From the NCBI GenBank assembly GCA_002454845.1, contig DKJQ01000216.1, positions 243 to 21,824 on the forward strand: DNA of 21,582 nt. The letters run 5' to 3'. The stretch's first letter is position 1. Each line of letters begins with the position of its first letter. Positions 14,763 to 21,582 of the stretch are shown here, piece by piece. This DNA is from Ignavibacteria bacterium UBA6688 (GTDB lineage Bacteria > Bacteroidota > Ignavibacteria > UBA10030). Position numbers and translations under genes: made by a program. The notes below the pieces were generated by a model. The model was not told the DNA's origin. It did not search any database and worked only from the letters and a program-made list of their open reading frames with translations.

Positions 14763-15269
14763 TTACCGGCCACCGGGCACCTTGGAACGGAGAATCTCCA
14801 ATATCTTGTCCATCCGCTCTTCGCCGCTTGTGAACTTGGCCAGTTTGTTGTGAAATTTGAGTCTCATGCTGTTTCCAGCCTTCAGTGAGATGACAATCGA
14901 GTCAGACATGGGCTCGGTGATTGATTCGACTTCGCTGTAGTGAATTCTCTGCGTGTTGATTTGTTTGAGGAGATTGCCTGAAACGCGGATAAGGATCACA
15001 TGGGTCTCTGTGGCCACAAGCAGGTAATTCCTGTAGTTCATCCCGAAGTACACGAAAAAGAATATCATCAACAAACCACCGAGGAAAGCAAAAAGAGGTA
15101 TCCCGCTCAGGAACCACAGAATTACCAGTATGATTATTCCCGGCGAGAACAAGTACCGTATGGGGGGAGGAAGAGGATCTGTGTGAACCGGGCAAAACTC
15201 AAGATATAGGTCCGTTTTTTCAAGTACACCATCCACAATTCCCTGAAGCTGATGGTCGATCTGATCCAT
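14763..15269 (-). CDS. Two-helix membrane protein with PH-like C-terminal domain
   Basis: 168 aa. A polar N-terminal stretch (1-38) is followed by two closely spaced hydrophobic helices (about 39-57 and 59-77), then a cytoplasmic beta-rich part with YLLVATETHVILIRVSG and an IHYSEVESI turn followed by a strand pattern and a final helix (MDKILEILRS). This is the layout of small bacterial PH-domain (bPH) membrane proteins. The ATG at 15269 has GGAG upstream. A strong terminator follows. Function unknown; the PH assignment is by pattern only. Confidence 0.8.
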   Translation of the reverse strand: MDQIDHQLQGIVDGVLEKTDLYLEFCPVHTDPLPPPIRYLFSPGIIILVILWFLSGIPLFAFLGGLLMIFFFVYFGMNYRNYLLVATETHVILIRVSGNLLKQINTQRIHYSEVESITEPMSDSIVISLKAGNSMRLKFHNKLAKFTSGEERMDKILEILRSKVPGGR

Positions 15270-15334
15270 AGTTGACTCCGTTCAATGCTTGATATACCGT
15301 GTGTTTGAAATCGAACCCCCTCCTTCAGCACACA

Positions 15335-15859
15335 TCAGCGCTTCTTGGGATGCCTTCCAGGTGATAGCCTCCCGTCGGGGTCGAGCTCACGAACTCTGCC
15401 CAGCTCGAATGTTGCTGACGCGAGTCTGAAGCTCTCCAGAACTGCAGTCTTCGGCACTGCAAAGACGAAATCCCAGACCATAGCATTGTCACCACCGCCG
15501 AAGGTCAGTTCCCAGCTGGTATCCGTCTGATACGTTCTCCCATCCACGCTCCTGAGTTCGCATTCACTCGTCGACAGCTTGAGCGTGCTGTTGCTAGCGG
15601 CGCTAAACTCTACTTGCACAACAGCGAGTTCATCGTCTGCTCCCCCCGCGTACGTGCGCTGGCTGCCAGATTGATATTCTATCATTCTCGCAACAGAGAG
15701 GAGTCTCATTTCAACCCCCGACTGACTTTTAATACGATCAGGCCCGCAAGCCGTTAGCGCAAAGCTTGTCATAACCATGAACGCCAGATATTTCGTGACT
15801 CCTGTCTTTGGCCGGCGCATGCGAGTGAGGACAAGACTGATAATCGATGTGGAAATCAT
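15335..15859 (-). CDS. Putative lipoprotein, function unknown
   Basis: 174 aa. A basic N-terminus and hydrophobic stretch end in the lipobox LTAC (Cys38), so the mature protein is likely lipid-anchored. The remaining 135 residues are beta-rich with no recognised catalytic motif; the pattern (a stability- or extracellular-immunoglobulin-like fold with FGGGDNAMVWDFVFAVP) is reminiscent of DUF4352-type exported domains, but this is weak. The start at 15859 has an excellent Shine-Dalgarno (AAAGGAGAG); a later ATG (residue 14) would give a more standard signal length. Confidence 0.75.
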   Translation of the reverse strand: MISTSIISLVLTRMRRPKTGVTKYLAFMVMTSFALTACGPDRIKSQSGVEMRLLSVARMIEYQSGSQRTYAGGADDELAVVQVEFSAASNSTLKLSTSECELRSVDGRTYQTDTSWELTFGGGDNAMVWDFVFAVPKTAVLESFRLASATFELGRVRELDPDGRLSPGRHPKKR

Positions 15860-16108
15860 GTTTTTTCTCTCCTTTTCCCGGAAAGGTCCAGTAAATGCCC
15901 TCCTGAGTCATTCGCGTCCCCAGGTGTCAAATCGAATATATTCCCCTCCAAATTCCAGCTCCTGTTCACGCAATCACGCCGTGCTCCTTGAGACTCATGA
16001 TGATTTCTTCAGTCACCCTGGACCAGCACCATGGAACGAACACAACCATCCTCTTGTCCTCAAGGGCATCGCACGAACGTTGGGTTGAATCAAAGGGTGG
16101 CACGTTGC

Positions 16109-16342
16109 TCACCTGTTTTGCCGAACCACCCAGCCCGCTCCGCACTTTGGACAGTACAGTTCAGAACCTCTCGCTGCATCTTCGCCGTCTATCAGTTGAC
16201 CACATTGACGGCATCGGACCTTGACTCCCAGATTCATCGTCAACATCGCCATCGGATCTCCTGTGCTCGCCTTCGTCACGGCATTAGCCCACTGAGTGCA
16301 GAATTCTTTGTAGGCTATTTCGGGTTTCGTTGCGTTCATCAT
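16109..16342 (-). CDS. Small zinc-ribbon protein, function unknown
   Basis: 77 aa. A helical N-terminal half (1-38) precedes a compact zinc ribbon with CRQC (44-47) and CPKC (64-67), ending CGAGWVVRQNR. Cytoplasmic by prediction. The start at 16342 (ATG followed by a second ATG) is favoured by AAAGGAG 8 bases upstream; the frame extends to 16426 without a suitable ribosome binding site. It lies 84 bp after the PEGA-like gene and 249 bp before the lipoprotein gene. Confidence 0.75.
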   Translation of the reverse strand: MMNATKPEIAYKEFCTQWANAVTKASTGDPMAMLTMNLGVKVRCRQCGQLIDGEDAARGSELYCPKCGAGWVVRQNR

Positions 16343-16426
16343 GATGTGTGCTCCTTTCACCGAATGATAGTATGTGGCTTGATTGAACGAGAACACTGGC
16401 GTACATCCCGATCCCGCACTCTTCAC

Positions 16427-17554
16427 TCATCGTTTTTCTTTTAACTCAATTCTGATCGCCCCCTTCAAATCGGCTTCAAACTTCGACCAGGTAATGAACA
16501 AGCGGGGAGCGTTGTCCATGCCATCGAAAATCGCATTTCCTGTCCCGATGATCCGCACACCGTCCTCTGTGATGGAGAGCGCGGCATACAGCTGGTTGAC
16601 ATTCAGCATCAACTCTGCCCCCCAGGCCGCGATGTCTCGTTGGCGGAGGTTCTGGAAGGATTGCAGGGGATTCGCTTTCGACGTAAACATCCGTATGTCC
16701 TTGTCCCACGCGTTGACAACATCGAGCACTCTCTTGTCCACTACAATACTCTGAGTGGATGCACCTGCGCTCTTCGGTGGCGCGATCTTTGTGCCGTCGG
16801 CATATTCACTGGCCTTGAACGTAATGGTCTCTCTTTTCTTCCCCGGAGTCACAGAGAGTGTTATGGAGAATTTCGTAAGGTCAAGCGGGGGATCGAAGTT
16901 CTCTATCGATGACCGGATTCCGCCGGCCGTCGTCAGGCATACGAAGCCGTTTTCGTTTGAGAGAACCCCTGTCTTCTTCAAGAGATCCGTGGCGGTGGCA
17001 ATGTCTTTAGGTTGGATCTTGAGATTCTGGAAAATACCGCTCACAGCCTCCGGTTTGAAATCATAGTCGAAATTTCTGCGCTTGGCGACATTCTTAAGAA
17101 TCTCCTCCAGGGAATTTCCATATTGCATAAATATGGTTGTGAGCGTTATGGGGAAATGCGCAAGCTTCTTGATTGTATATTGTTTGTACAGATCCACCTC
17201 TCCTTGATTTCCTACAACCAGGTAACCTCCCCCGGTTTCGCCATCACTGATCTGGTTCTTGTTGAAGAAAGTCTGCCCTGCCGATTTTTGCGATCGAACG
17301 ACCAGTAGATAGTCCCCCTCGGCTAACTTTTTTGTGAGAGGTGTTGTCCCAACAAACGTCTTCTCATCCATTTCCCAGTTTTTGTATTGATCCGCCTCTT
17401 TTATGAGATAGACGCGGCTGTTCGCCGGGATCGATTGGACATAAATGAATTCGTCGGGATTCTGAGCAGAGCCGTTATCGACGGAGAGGATACAGAGGAT
17501 GGAAGCAATGAATACTCTCCTTAAAGCACTTTGGAAGGGCCTGCATTTGTTCAT
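16427..17554 (-). CDS. Exported protein with PEGA-like N-terminal domain, function unknown
   Basis: 375 aa with a Sec signal peptide (cleavage near GSAQ, residue 30). The first mature domain (about 35-95) has the beta pattern of PEGA-like surface domains: VQSIPANSRVYLI, then VGTTPLTKKLAEGDYLLVV. The rest (130-375) has no family I recognise; it is mixed alpha/beta and includes LEEILKNVAKRRNFDYDF and KPEAVSGIFQNLKI, vaguely like secretin/TonB short N-terminal (STN) folds, an unproven idea. The ATG at 17554 has a strong Shine-Dalgarno (AGGAGG). It lies 82 bp downstream of the propeller gene and may share its transcript. Probably periplasmic or surface located. Confidence 0.82.
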   Translation of the reverse strand: MNKCRPFQSALRRVFIASILCILSVDNGSAQNPDEFIYVQSIPANSRVYLIKEADQYKNWEMDEKTFVGTTPLTKKLAEGDYLLVVRSQKSAGQTFFNKNQISDGETGGGYLVVGNQGEVDLYKQYTIKKLAHFPITLTTIFMQYGNSLEEILKNVAKRRNFDYDFKPEAVSGIFQNLKIQPKDIATATDLLKKTGVLSNENGFVCLTTAGGIRSSIENFDPPLDLTKFSITLSVTPGKKRETITFKASEYADGTKIAPPKSAGASTQSIVVDKRVLDVVNAWDKDIRMFTSKANPLQSFQNLRQRDIAAWGAELMLNVNQLYAALSITEDGVRIIGTGNAIFDGMDNAPRLFITWSKFEADLKGAIRIELKEKR

Positions 17555-17636
17555 AGAACCTCCTGGATGTTATTTCAGATTTGGAAAATTGATGAGGCAT
17601 CACGGCGCACATGCGTCGTTGTGACAGACCCGCTTC

Positions 17637-19754
17637 TCATCTCAGCAAAACAAGTTTCCTGGTTTCAATAAATGATCCTGCCCGCAACCGGTAGAAATAG
17701 ACGCCGCTTGGGAGTTGTGTCCCCGACCAGTTCACTTGATGGAATCCCGCATGCTGAAACTCGTCAACAAGCTCGGCGACACACTGCCCCATGCTATTAT
17801 ACACATTCAGTGATACTCTTCCGGCCGTCGGGATTTGATAACGGATCGTGGTTGAAGGATTGAAGGGATTGGGATAGTTTTGGGAAAGAGAGTACCCTTG
17901 TGGCACCTCACCACGGTGATCGGGTTCAACCGAGGTCACGCCACTCGTTGTCGTACGAAGAATTGTGCCATACCCACCTACTGCCGTGCCCGTGTTGGCA
18001 TCGGTAAAAGCGATGGAGGAAAGATTGTTGCTCGTTCCGGATCTCTGGCTTGTCCAACTTGTACCCCCATCAGTCGTCTTCAGTATGGTTCCGCTGCTAC
18101 CCGCTATCCAGCCGGTATTCAGATCGATGAAGCAGACGGAGTTCAACGTGTGCCAGAGATTGGGTGTCAGACTTATCCACTTCTGCGCGCCATTGGTAAT
18201 CTTACAGATTTGTTCCAACCACGATCCTCCCGCCTGCAGAGCCCCCACCACCCAGCCATGGTTCGAATCCGTGAAGGAGACATCGTACAGATACAGATTA
18301 TCGAGTATCGCCGACCCATCCCAATTCGTTCCCCCGTTCGTTGTCTTAAGAATCGTACCACCATGACCCACGACCCAGCCGTTGTTCGAATCAGTGAAAC
18401 AGACAGAACTGAAACGATATTTCGCTCCACTCACTTGAGTTATCCAGGTCACCCCACCATTGGTAGTCTTGAGAATCATACCCTGCGCCCCAAATGCGTT
18501 TCCTCCCACCAGCCAACCGGTATTCAAATCGGTGAAACTGACGGAATAGAGATTATTGCTGGAAGCGATCGATCGATTGATCCAGTTGCTTCCCCCATTG
18601 GTTGTCTTCAGGATTGTTCCGCTCCCCCCCATCACCCACCCTGTATTTGAATCGACGAAATAGACTGAGTAGAGGTAGTTACTCGTGCCGCTTGACTGGG
18701 TTGTCCAGCCATCTCCCCCGTTTGTGGTCTTGAGTATGGTTCCGCCGCCCCCAACCACCCAGCCGGTACTTGAATTGATGAAATGGACCGATGAGAGATT
18801 ATTGCTCGAGCCGTGATGTTGACTTTCCCAGGATGCGCCTCCATTGGTCGTCGTGAGGATCATGCCGCCAGCGCCGATCACACAACCGATATCCGAACTG
18901 GTGAAAAACACGGAGAAGATATCCGCAGTCGTACCGCTTGCTTGGCTTGTCCAGTTTAACCCTCCGTCCGTCGTCATGAGAATCGTTCCCCCAGTCCCAA
19001 CAGCCCAACCGGTATTCAAACCCACAAAACAGACTGCGGAGAGAAAGCTGGTACTACCACTCAATTGCTCCGCCCAGGTTCCTCCTCCGTTCGTAGTCTT
19101 AAGGATTGTTCCATATCCCACAATCCAGCCGGTATTTGAATCAGTGAAATGGACCGCGGATAGTGTCCTGCCCCCGATTGCCTGACCTGTCCACTTCGTT
19201 CCCCCATCAGTGGTCCTGAGAATTGCATTTCCGGTTCCTACCACAAAACCAATATTCGAATCGCGAAAGCACACCGAAGTAAGACCGTAACTTGTGCCCG
19301 AAGTCTGTTTGATCCACAGCAGGCCACCATTGGTCGTCCTGAGAATGACTCCCCCATCACCCACCGCCCATCCATTATTGGAGTCGGTGAAGCAAAGCGA
19401 AGTCAGCTTGACTGTTGTACCACTTATTTGGCTTGACCAACTTGTTCCACCGCTGGTGGTCTTGAAGAGAACACCTCCGCTCCCAGCCATCCAGCCTGTA
19501 TTCAAATCTACAAATTCGACTGCAAAGAGATCGGCATTCGTTCCGCTTGTCTGGCCTACCCAATCTGCGCCTCCATTCGTGGTCTTCAAGGTCGTACCAA
19601 GATCTCCCACCGACCAACCCGTGTTGCCATCGATGAACATGATTGACCGTAACCGGTTTCCCTGTGGCAGAGGATTTTCCCAGATCCAGCCACTTTGGGC
19701 AAAGACACCATGGAAGCCGACCATAAGGAGGAACAATAACATTAGCGTTTTCAT
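17637..19754 (-). CDS. Secreted 14-repeat Ycf48-like beta-propeller protein with T9SS sorting domain
   Basis: 705 aa. Signal peptide at 1-20 (LLFLLMVGFHGVFAQ). Residues about 30-610 consist of 14 repeats of about 41 aa, each with a core such as FTDSNTGWVVG followed by GTILKTTNGG and W, as in Ycf48/BNR-type propellers. Fourteen blades would make two seven-bladed propellers. The last 85 residues are a type IX secretion C-terminal domain: SLSQNYPNPFNPSTTIRYQI, then GRVSLNVYNSMGQCV and LPSGVYFYRLRAGSF, ending RKLVLLR. It should be exported by Sec, then secreted and anchored through T9SS. The start at 19754 has CGGAG upstream and begins a clean signal peptide; the frame to 19982 is spurious. The role is unknown; such propellers often mediate binding. 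Confidence 0.95.
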   Translation of the reverse strand: MKTLMLLFLLMVGFHGVFAQSGWIWENPLPQGNRLRSIMFIDGNTGWSVGDLGTTLKTTNGGADWVGQTSGTNADLFAVEFVDLNTGWMAGSGGVLFKTTSGGTSWSSQISGTTVKLTSLCFTDSNNGWAVGDGGVILRTTNGGLLWIKQTSGTSYGLTSVCFRDSNIGFVVGTGNAILRTTDGGTKWTGQAIGGRTLSAVHFTDSNTGWIVGYGTILKTTNGGGTWAEQLSGSTSFLSAVCFVGLNTGWAVGTGGTILMTTDGGLNWTSQASGTTADIFSVFFTSSDIGCVIGAGGMILTTTNGGASWESQHHGSSNNLSSVHFINSSTGWVVGGGGTILKTTNGGDGWTTQSSGTSNYLYSVYFVDSNTGWVMGGSGTILKTTNGGSNWINRSIASSNNLYSVSFTDLNTGWLVGGNAFGAQGMILKTTNGGVTWITQVSGAKYRFSSVCFTDSNNGWVVGHGGTILKTTNGGTNWDGSAILDNLYLYDVSFTDSNHGWVVGALQAGGSWLEQICKITNGAQKWISLTPNLWHTLNSVCFIDLNTGWIAGSSGTILKTTDGGTSWTSQRSGTSNNLSSIAFTDANTGTAVGGYGTILRTTTSGVTSVEPDHRGEVPQGYSLSQNYPNPFNPSTTIRYQIPTAGRVSLNVYNSMGQCVAELVDEFQHAGFHQVNWSGTQLPSGVYFYRLRAGSFIETRKLVLLR

Positions 19755-20032
19755 AGGAATCTCCGAGGTTCCTTGAGGCTGCAATGGCACTCGACGCGTT
19801 TGCATGGTCGGTACCGTGTGGACTCCAACGAACGCGACAGCGTCCGCTGCCAACAAACGCCTTGCGGCGGGCGGCGCAAACGACATCGTGAGCAACAGCA
19901 TCAATTCCAGGTTTGGTGTGGCTTCGCGGAAGATAGCATGTGTCACTGGTGGGAAAGCATCCTCCGTGAATTCACTGGGCATTTTCCGCGAAGACTATTG
20001 TACGAGTAGAAAATGGTTGTGATTTGCCGACT

Positions 20033-20704
20033 TCACCACCGATACGTCAATCCCACAAGAAACTGAACTAGCATCACTTTTTCCCCGCCGGTACTCGCCA
20101 GGAAACGGACCTCCGGGTCGATGGTGAACGACTCTCCTGCCTGAATCGGGAGAAGCAACCGCCCGGAGGCCGCGAGCTGTACGTTCGCGTCCTGGAATTC
20201 CTGCGGGAACCCGCCCATCTGGTCATTATACTCGATGCGTGTGGTCGTGAATGCAAAGAAGAGGATCCCGAGGCCGCCGGCCGTGTGGAAACGTACGCCA
20301 TCGGATAGGTCGGAGACCACATAGTCCCCGACGACAAAGACCGAGTGCATCGCTGCGTCCGGCCCCTGCACACCCACCAGGATTTCACTCTCGGAGCCCT
20401 CTTCGATTTGTTGAAACGCATAGTCAACGCCGATGCTGAGGCGCGAGTCCAGCAAGTCCGTTGCAAACATCAGACGAAACGCGGTTGCGAGCCTGGTAAA
20501 ACTGACCGTGCCGGGACCAGTGCCGGTCACCGAGCCAAACTGATGAGAAGCAATCCCCGTGTAGGAACCGGATCCAAAGCCCAGGCCCCAGGTCAGACTG
20601 GATGTGTTCCTGGGGATGGGCTGCGCATGCAGGGGGGCCATGAAAAAGATAGTGAGCCCAAGAATAATGGAAGGATTGATTCTTGAAGAGTTGTGACGGT
20701 TCAC
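20033..20704 (-). CDS. Outer-membrane beta-barrel protein, function unknown
   Basis: 223 aa. Signal peptide at about 1-27 (ILGLTIFFMAPLHAQ), then alternating beta-strands with Gly-rich turns (TWGLGFGSGSYTG, HTAGGLGILFFAF) and a C-terminal strand QFLVGLTYRW ending in an aromatic residue, as recognised by the BAM machinery. It resembles small 8-strand OmpA/OmpW-like or outer-membrane-beta-barrel (PF13505) proteins. The start is taken as GTG at 20704 because AGAGGAG stands 6 bases before it; an upstream ATG at 20746 would overlap the neighbouring lipoprotein gene and has no such site. Confidence 0.82.
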   Translation of the reverse strand: MNRHNSSRINPSIILGLTIFFMAPLHAQPIPRNTSSLTWGLGFGSGSYTGIASHQFGSVTGTGPGTVSFTRLATAFRLMFATDLLDSRLSIGVDYAFQQIEEGSESEILVGVQGPDAAMHSVFVVGDYVVSDLSDGVRFHTAGGLGILFFAFTTTRIEYNDQMGGFPQEFQDANVQLAASGRLLLPIQAGESFTIDPEVRFLASTGGEKVMLVQFLVGLTYRW

Positions 20705-20735
20705 AATTATCTCCTCTCTGTATGGATGAAGTGAT

Positions 20736-21179
20736 TCATGGGACAAACCCTTGCCGCACTTTTGACTTTAGGAATATGATCCCCTCGGCGTTAATCTCTC
20801 CATCAAGGTTCTGCTGGATGATCTTTTTCTTGTCATTGCCTTCCAGGTCCTTCAGCAGTTGCTCATACAAGCTTGGATTCACAGACCGGACAGCACCACC
20901 GCCACGGTCGGAATACTCCAGACTCTCCACCGGCAGATGATGCAGATGATTTTTTGTAAAGATATATAGTAGCCCTCGTTCATTGGGGTCCGTGCCACTC
21001 TCCAGCCTTTGCTGGACATCTTTATTATTGCCGCGGGCGGCGGATTCCTGGAGTCCGGTCATCCACACGGTTCCCGCGCAACCGGCAAGGGCAACAATCA
21101 GGAACAAAAAGAAGGAGGCAACGGCAGGCACACGATACTGATGATGCTTCGACGGGAGAAATCCTGATGCGGAGTTCAT
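20736..21179 (-). CDS. Small lipoprotein with ankyrin-like segment
   Basis: 147 aa from the chosen start. Hydrophobic segment FLFLIVALAGC ends in a lipobox (LAGC). The stretch ESAARGNNKDVQQRLESG (about 45-62) looks like one ankyrin-type helix pair, followed by DPNERG and a Lys-rich helical C-terminal part. The start at 21179 is supported by AGGA 8 bases upstream; the frame to 21203 is an alternative. It ends 31 bp before the barrel gene and probably shares its transcript. Function unknown. Confidence 0.8.
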   Translation of the reverse strand: MNSASGFLPSKHHQYRVPAVASFFLFLIVALAGCAGTVWMTGLQESAARGNNKDVQQRLESGTDPNERGLLYIFTKNHLHHLPVESLEYSDRGGGAVRSVNPSLYEQLLKDLEGNDKKKIIQQNLDGEINAEGIIFLKSKVRQGFVP

Positions 21180-21391
21180 GGTGTCTTCCTGTTGCGGCCG
21201 CAAGCGCTTATGGGATTTCTCCGGGCTGGGTTGCAGCGGAGCACCCCATGGTCGTTTTGCGGACCGTCGACGAATGCGTGGTGAGACGATTCAAAGGAGA
21301 CTGGAGACGCCAGCGCCGGACGGCGAGAGAAGGTTGAGGGACGCGTTTCGGCGAAGAGGTGAACGTGAGGTCTAGGTCGTAGGGCCAACAT
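21176..21391 (-). CDS. Doubtful 71-codon leader ORF coupled to the lipoprotein gene
   Basis: The ORF has a near-perfect Shine-Dalgarno (AAGGAGGTG) close to its ATG at 21391 and its stop overlaps the lipoprotein start (ATGA). Against it, the product is Arg/Pro/His/Ser-rich with few acidic residues, no domain is visible, and an overlapping frame is also open (to 21516). It may be a leader peptide or chance. Confidence 0.25.
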   Translation of the reverse strand: MLALRPRPHVHLFAETRPSTFSRRPALASPVSFESSHHAFVDGPQNDHGVLRCNPARRNPISACGRNRKTP

Positions 21392-21582
21392 TTCACCTCC
21401 TTGCGAGGCGAACGGACAGGTCGGAAATGTGCGGTGAAAAGGAAACGAAGACGGAAGAGGTTTTTTCGGTGCGACGTAAGTGCCGCCAAGGTAAAGATTC
21501 GAAGCCTCAGAATCAACGGGGAGTTGTGCGGAGGAGCAGAGGGGTTTGCAAGAAAAAGAAATTACTTTCTCAATTTCAGAAA
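21180..21582. other. Gene-poor region upstream of the lipoprotein gene
   Basis: About 400 bp without a convincing protein gene, apart from the doubtful leader ORF at 21176-21391. The last 30 bases are AT-rich and could hold a promoter for the minus-strand lipoprotein/barrel unit, but no clear boxes are seen before the window ends. Confidence 0.5.

Noticed and set aside
19755..19982. 76-residue N-terminal extension of the propeller protein
   Set aside because: A clear signal peptide and ribosome binding site start at 19754; an internal signal peptide would not make sense.
19922..19993. 10-bp inverted repeat CTTCGCGGAA / TTCCGCGAAG with a 52-base spacer as an independent feature
   Set aside because: With so wide a spacer, about one such match is expected by chance in a window of this size.

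Overview
The window looks like a chromosomal piece of a bacterium from the Bacteroidota/Chlorobiota (FCB) side of the tree, most likely an Ignavibacteria-, Kapaibacteria- or Kryptonia-like lineage. The main clue is a secreted beta-propeller protein at 17637-19754 that ends in a textbook type IX secretion (T9SS) sorting domain with the NYPNPFNPSTTI signature. Signal peptides, lipoboxes and outer-membrane barrels show a Gram-negative envelope, and GGAGG-type ribosome binding sites are common. The phylum is an inference; no rRNA gene is present. All convincing genes lie on the minus strand, so the biological reading order runs from high to low coordinates.

Region 1 (4-9667) is a long respiratory gene cluster. 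In reading order it encodes a stand-alone receiver protein, an outer-membrane cytochrome-porin fusion with one haem (Cyc2-like), a cupredoxin, a small two-helix membrane protein, a GltD-type FAD/NAD(P) oxidoreductase with a C-terminal ferredoxin domain, a Rieske protein, a small protein with a duplicated four-cysteine motif, cytochrome b6, a subunit IV-like cytochrome b C-terminal half, an octahaem membrane-anchored cytochrome c, and a monohaem cytochrome c lipoprotein. The cluster may continue beyond position 1. Together these make a b6-type Rieske/cytochrome b complex with its own high-haem c subunit, an NAD(P)-reactive Fe-S flavoprotein, and an outer-membrane/periplasm electron route. The likely job is quinone-linked electron transfer between extracellular or periplasmic carriers and the NAD(P) or ferredoxin pool. 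Direction and substrate cannot be read from sequence.

Region 2 (9668-13746) holds a two-component system: a membrane sensor kinase (Cache-like sensor, HAMP, PAS, HisKA, HATPase) overlapping an NtrC-type sigma-54 activator, followed by a hairpin terminator. It sits directly upstream of the respiratory cluster and is its obvious candidate regulator.

Region 3 (13747-14300) is a gene-poor spacer with a 10-bp dyad upstream of the kinase and a set of tetraloop hairpins embedded in two diverged direct repeats.

Region 4 (14301-16342) carries small genes: two zinc-ribbon proteins, a two-helix membrane protein with a PH-like tail, and a lipoprotein, with a clear terminator at 14701-14729.

Region 5 (16427-21582) carries envelope or secreted proteins: an exported PEGA-like protein, a 14-repeat T9SS propeller protein, an outer-membrane barrel and a small lipoprotein, then a 5' region with only a doubtful leader ORF.

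The observations most worth following are the combination of genes in region 1, the unrecognised CxxC-x8-C-x7-C duplicated protein translationally coupled to cytochrome b6, the split of cytochrome b by a single in-frame stop, and a MITE-like element that fills the Rieske/Cys-rich gap.
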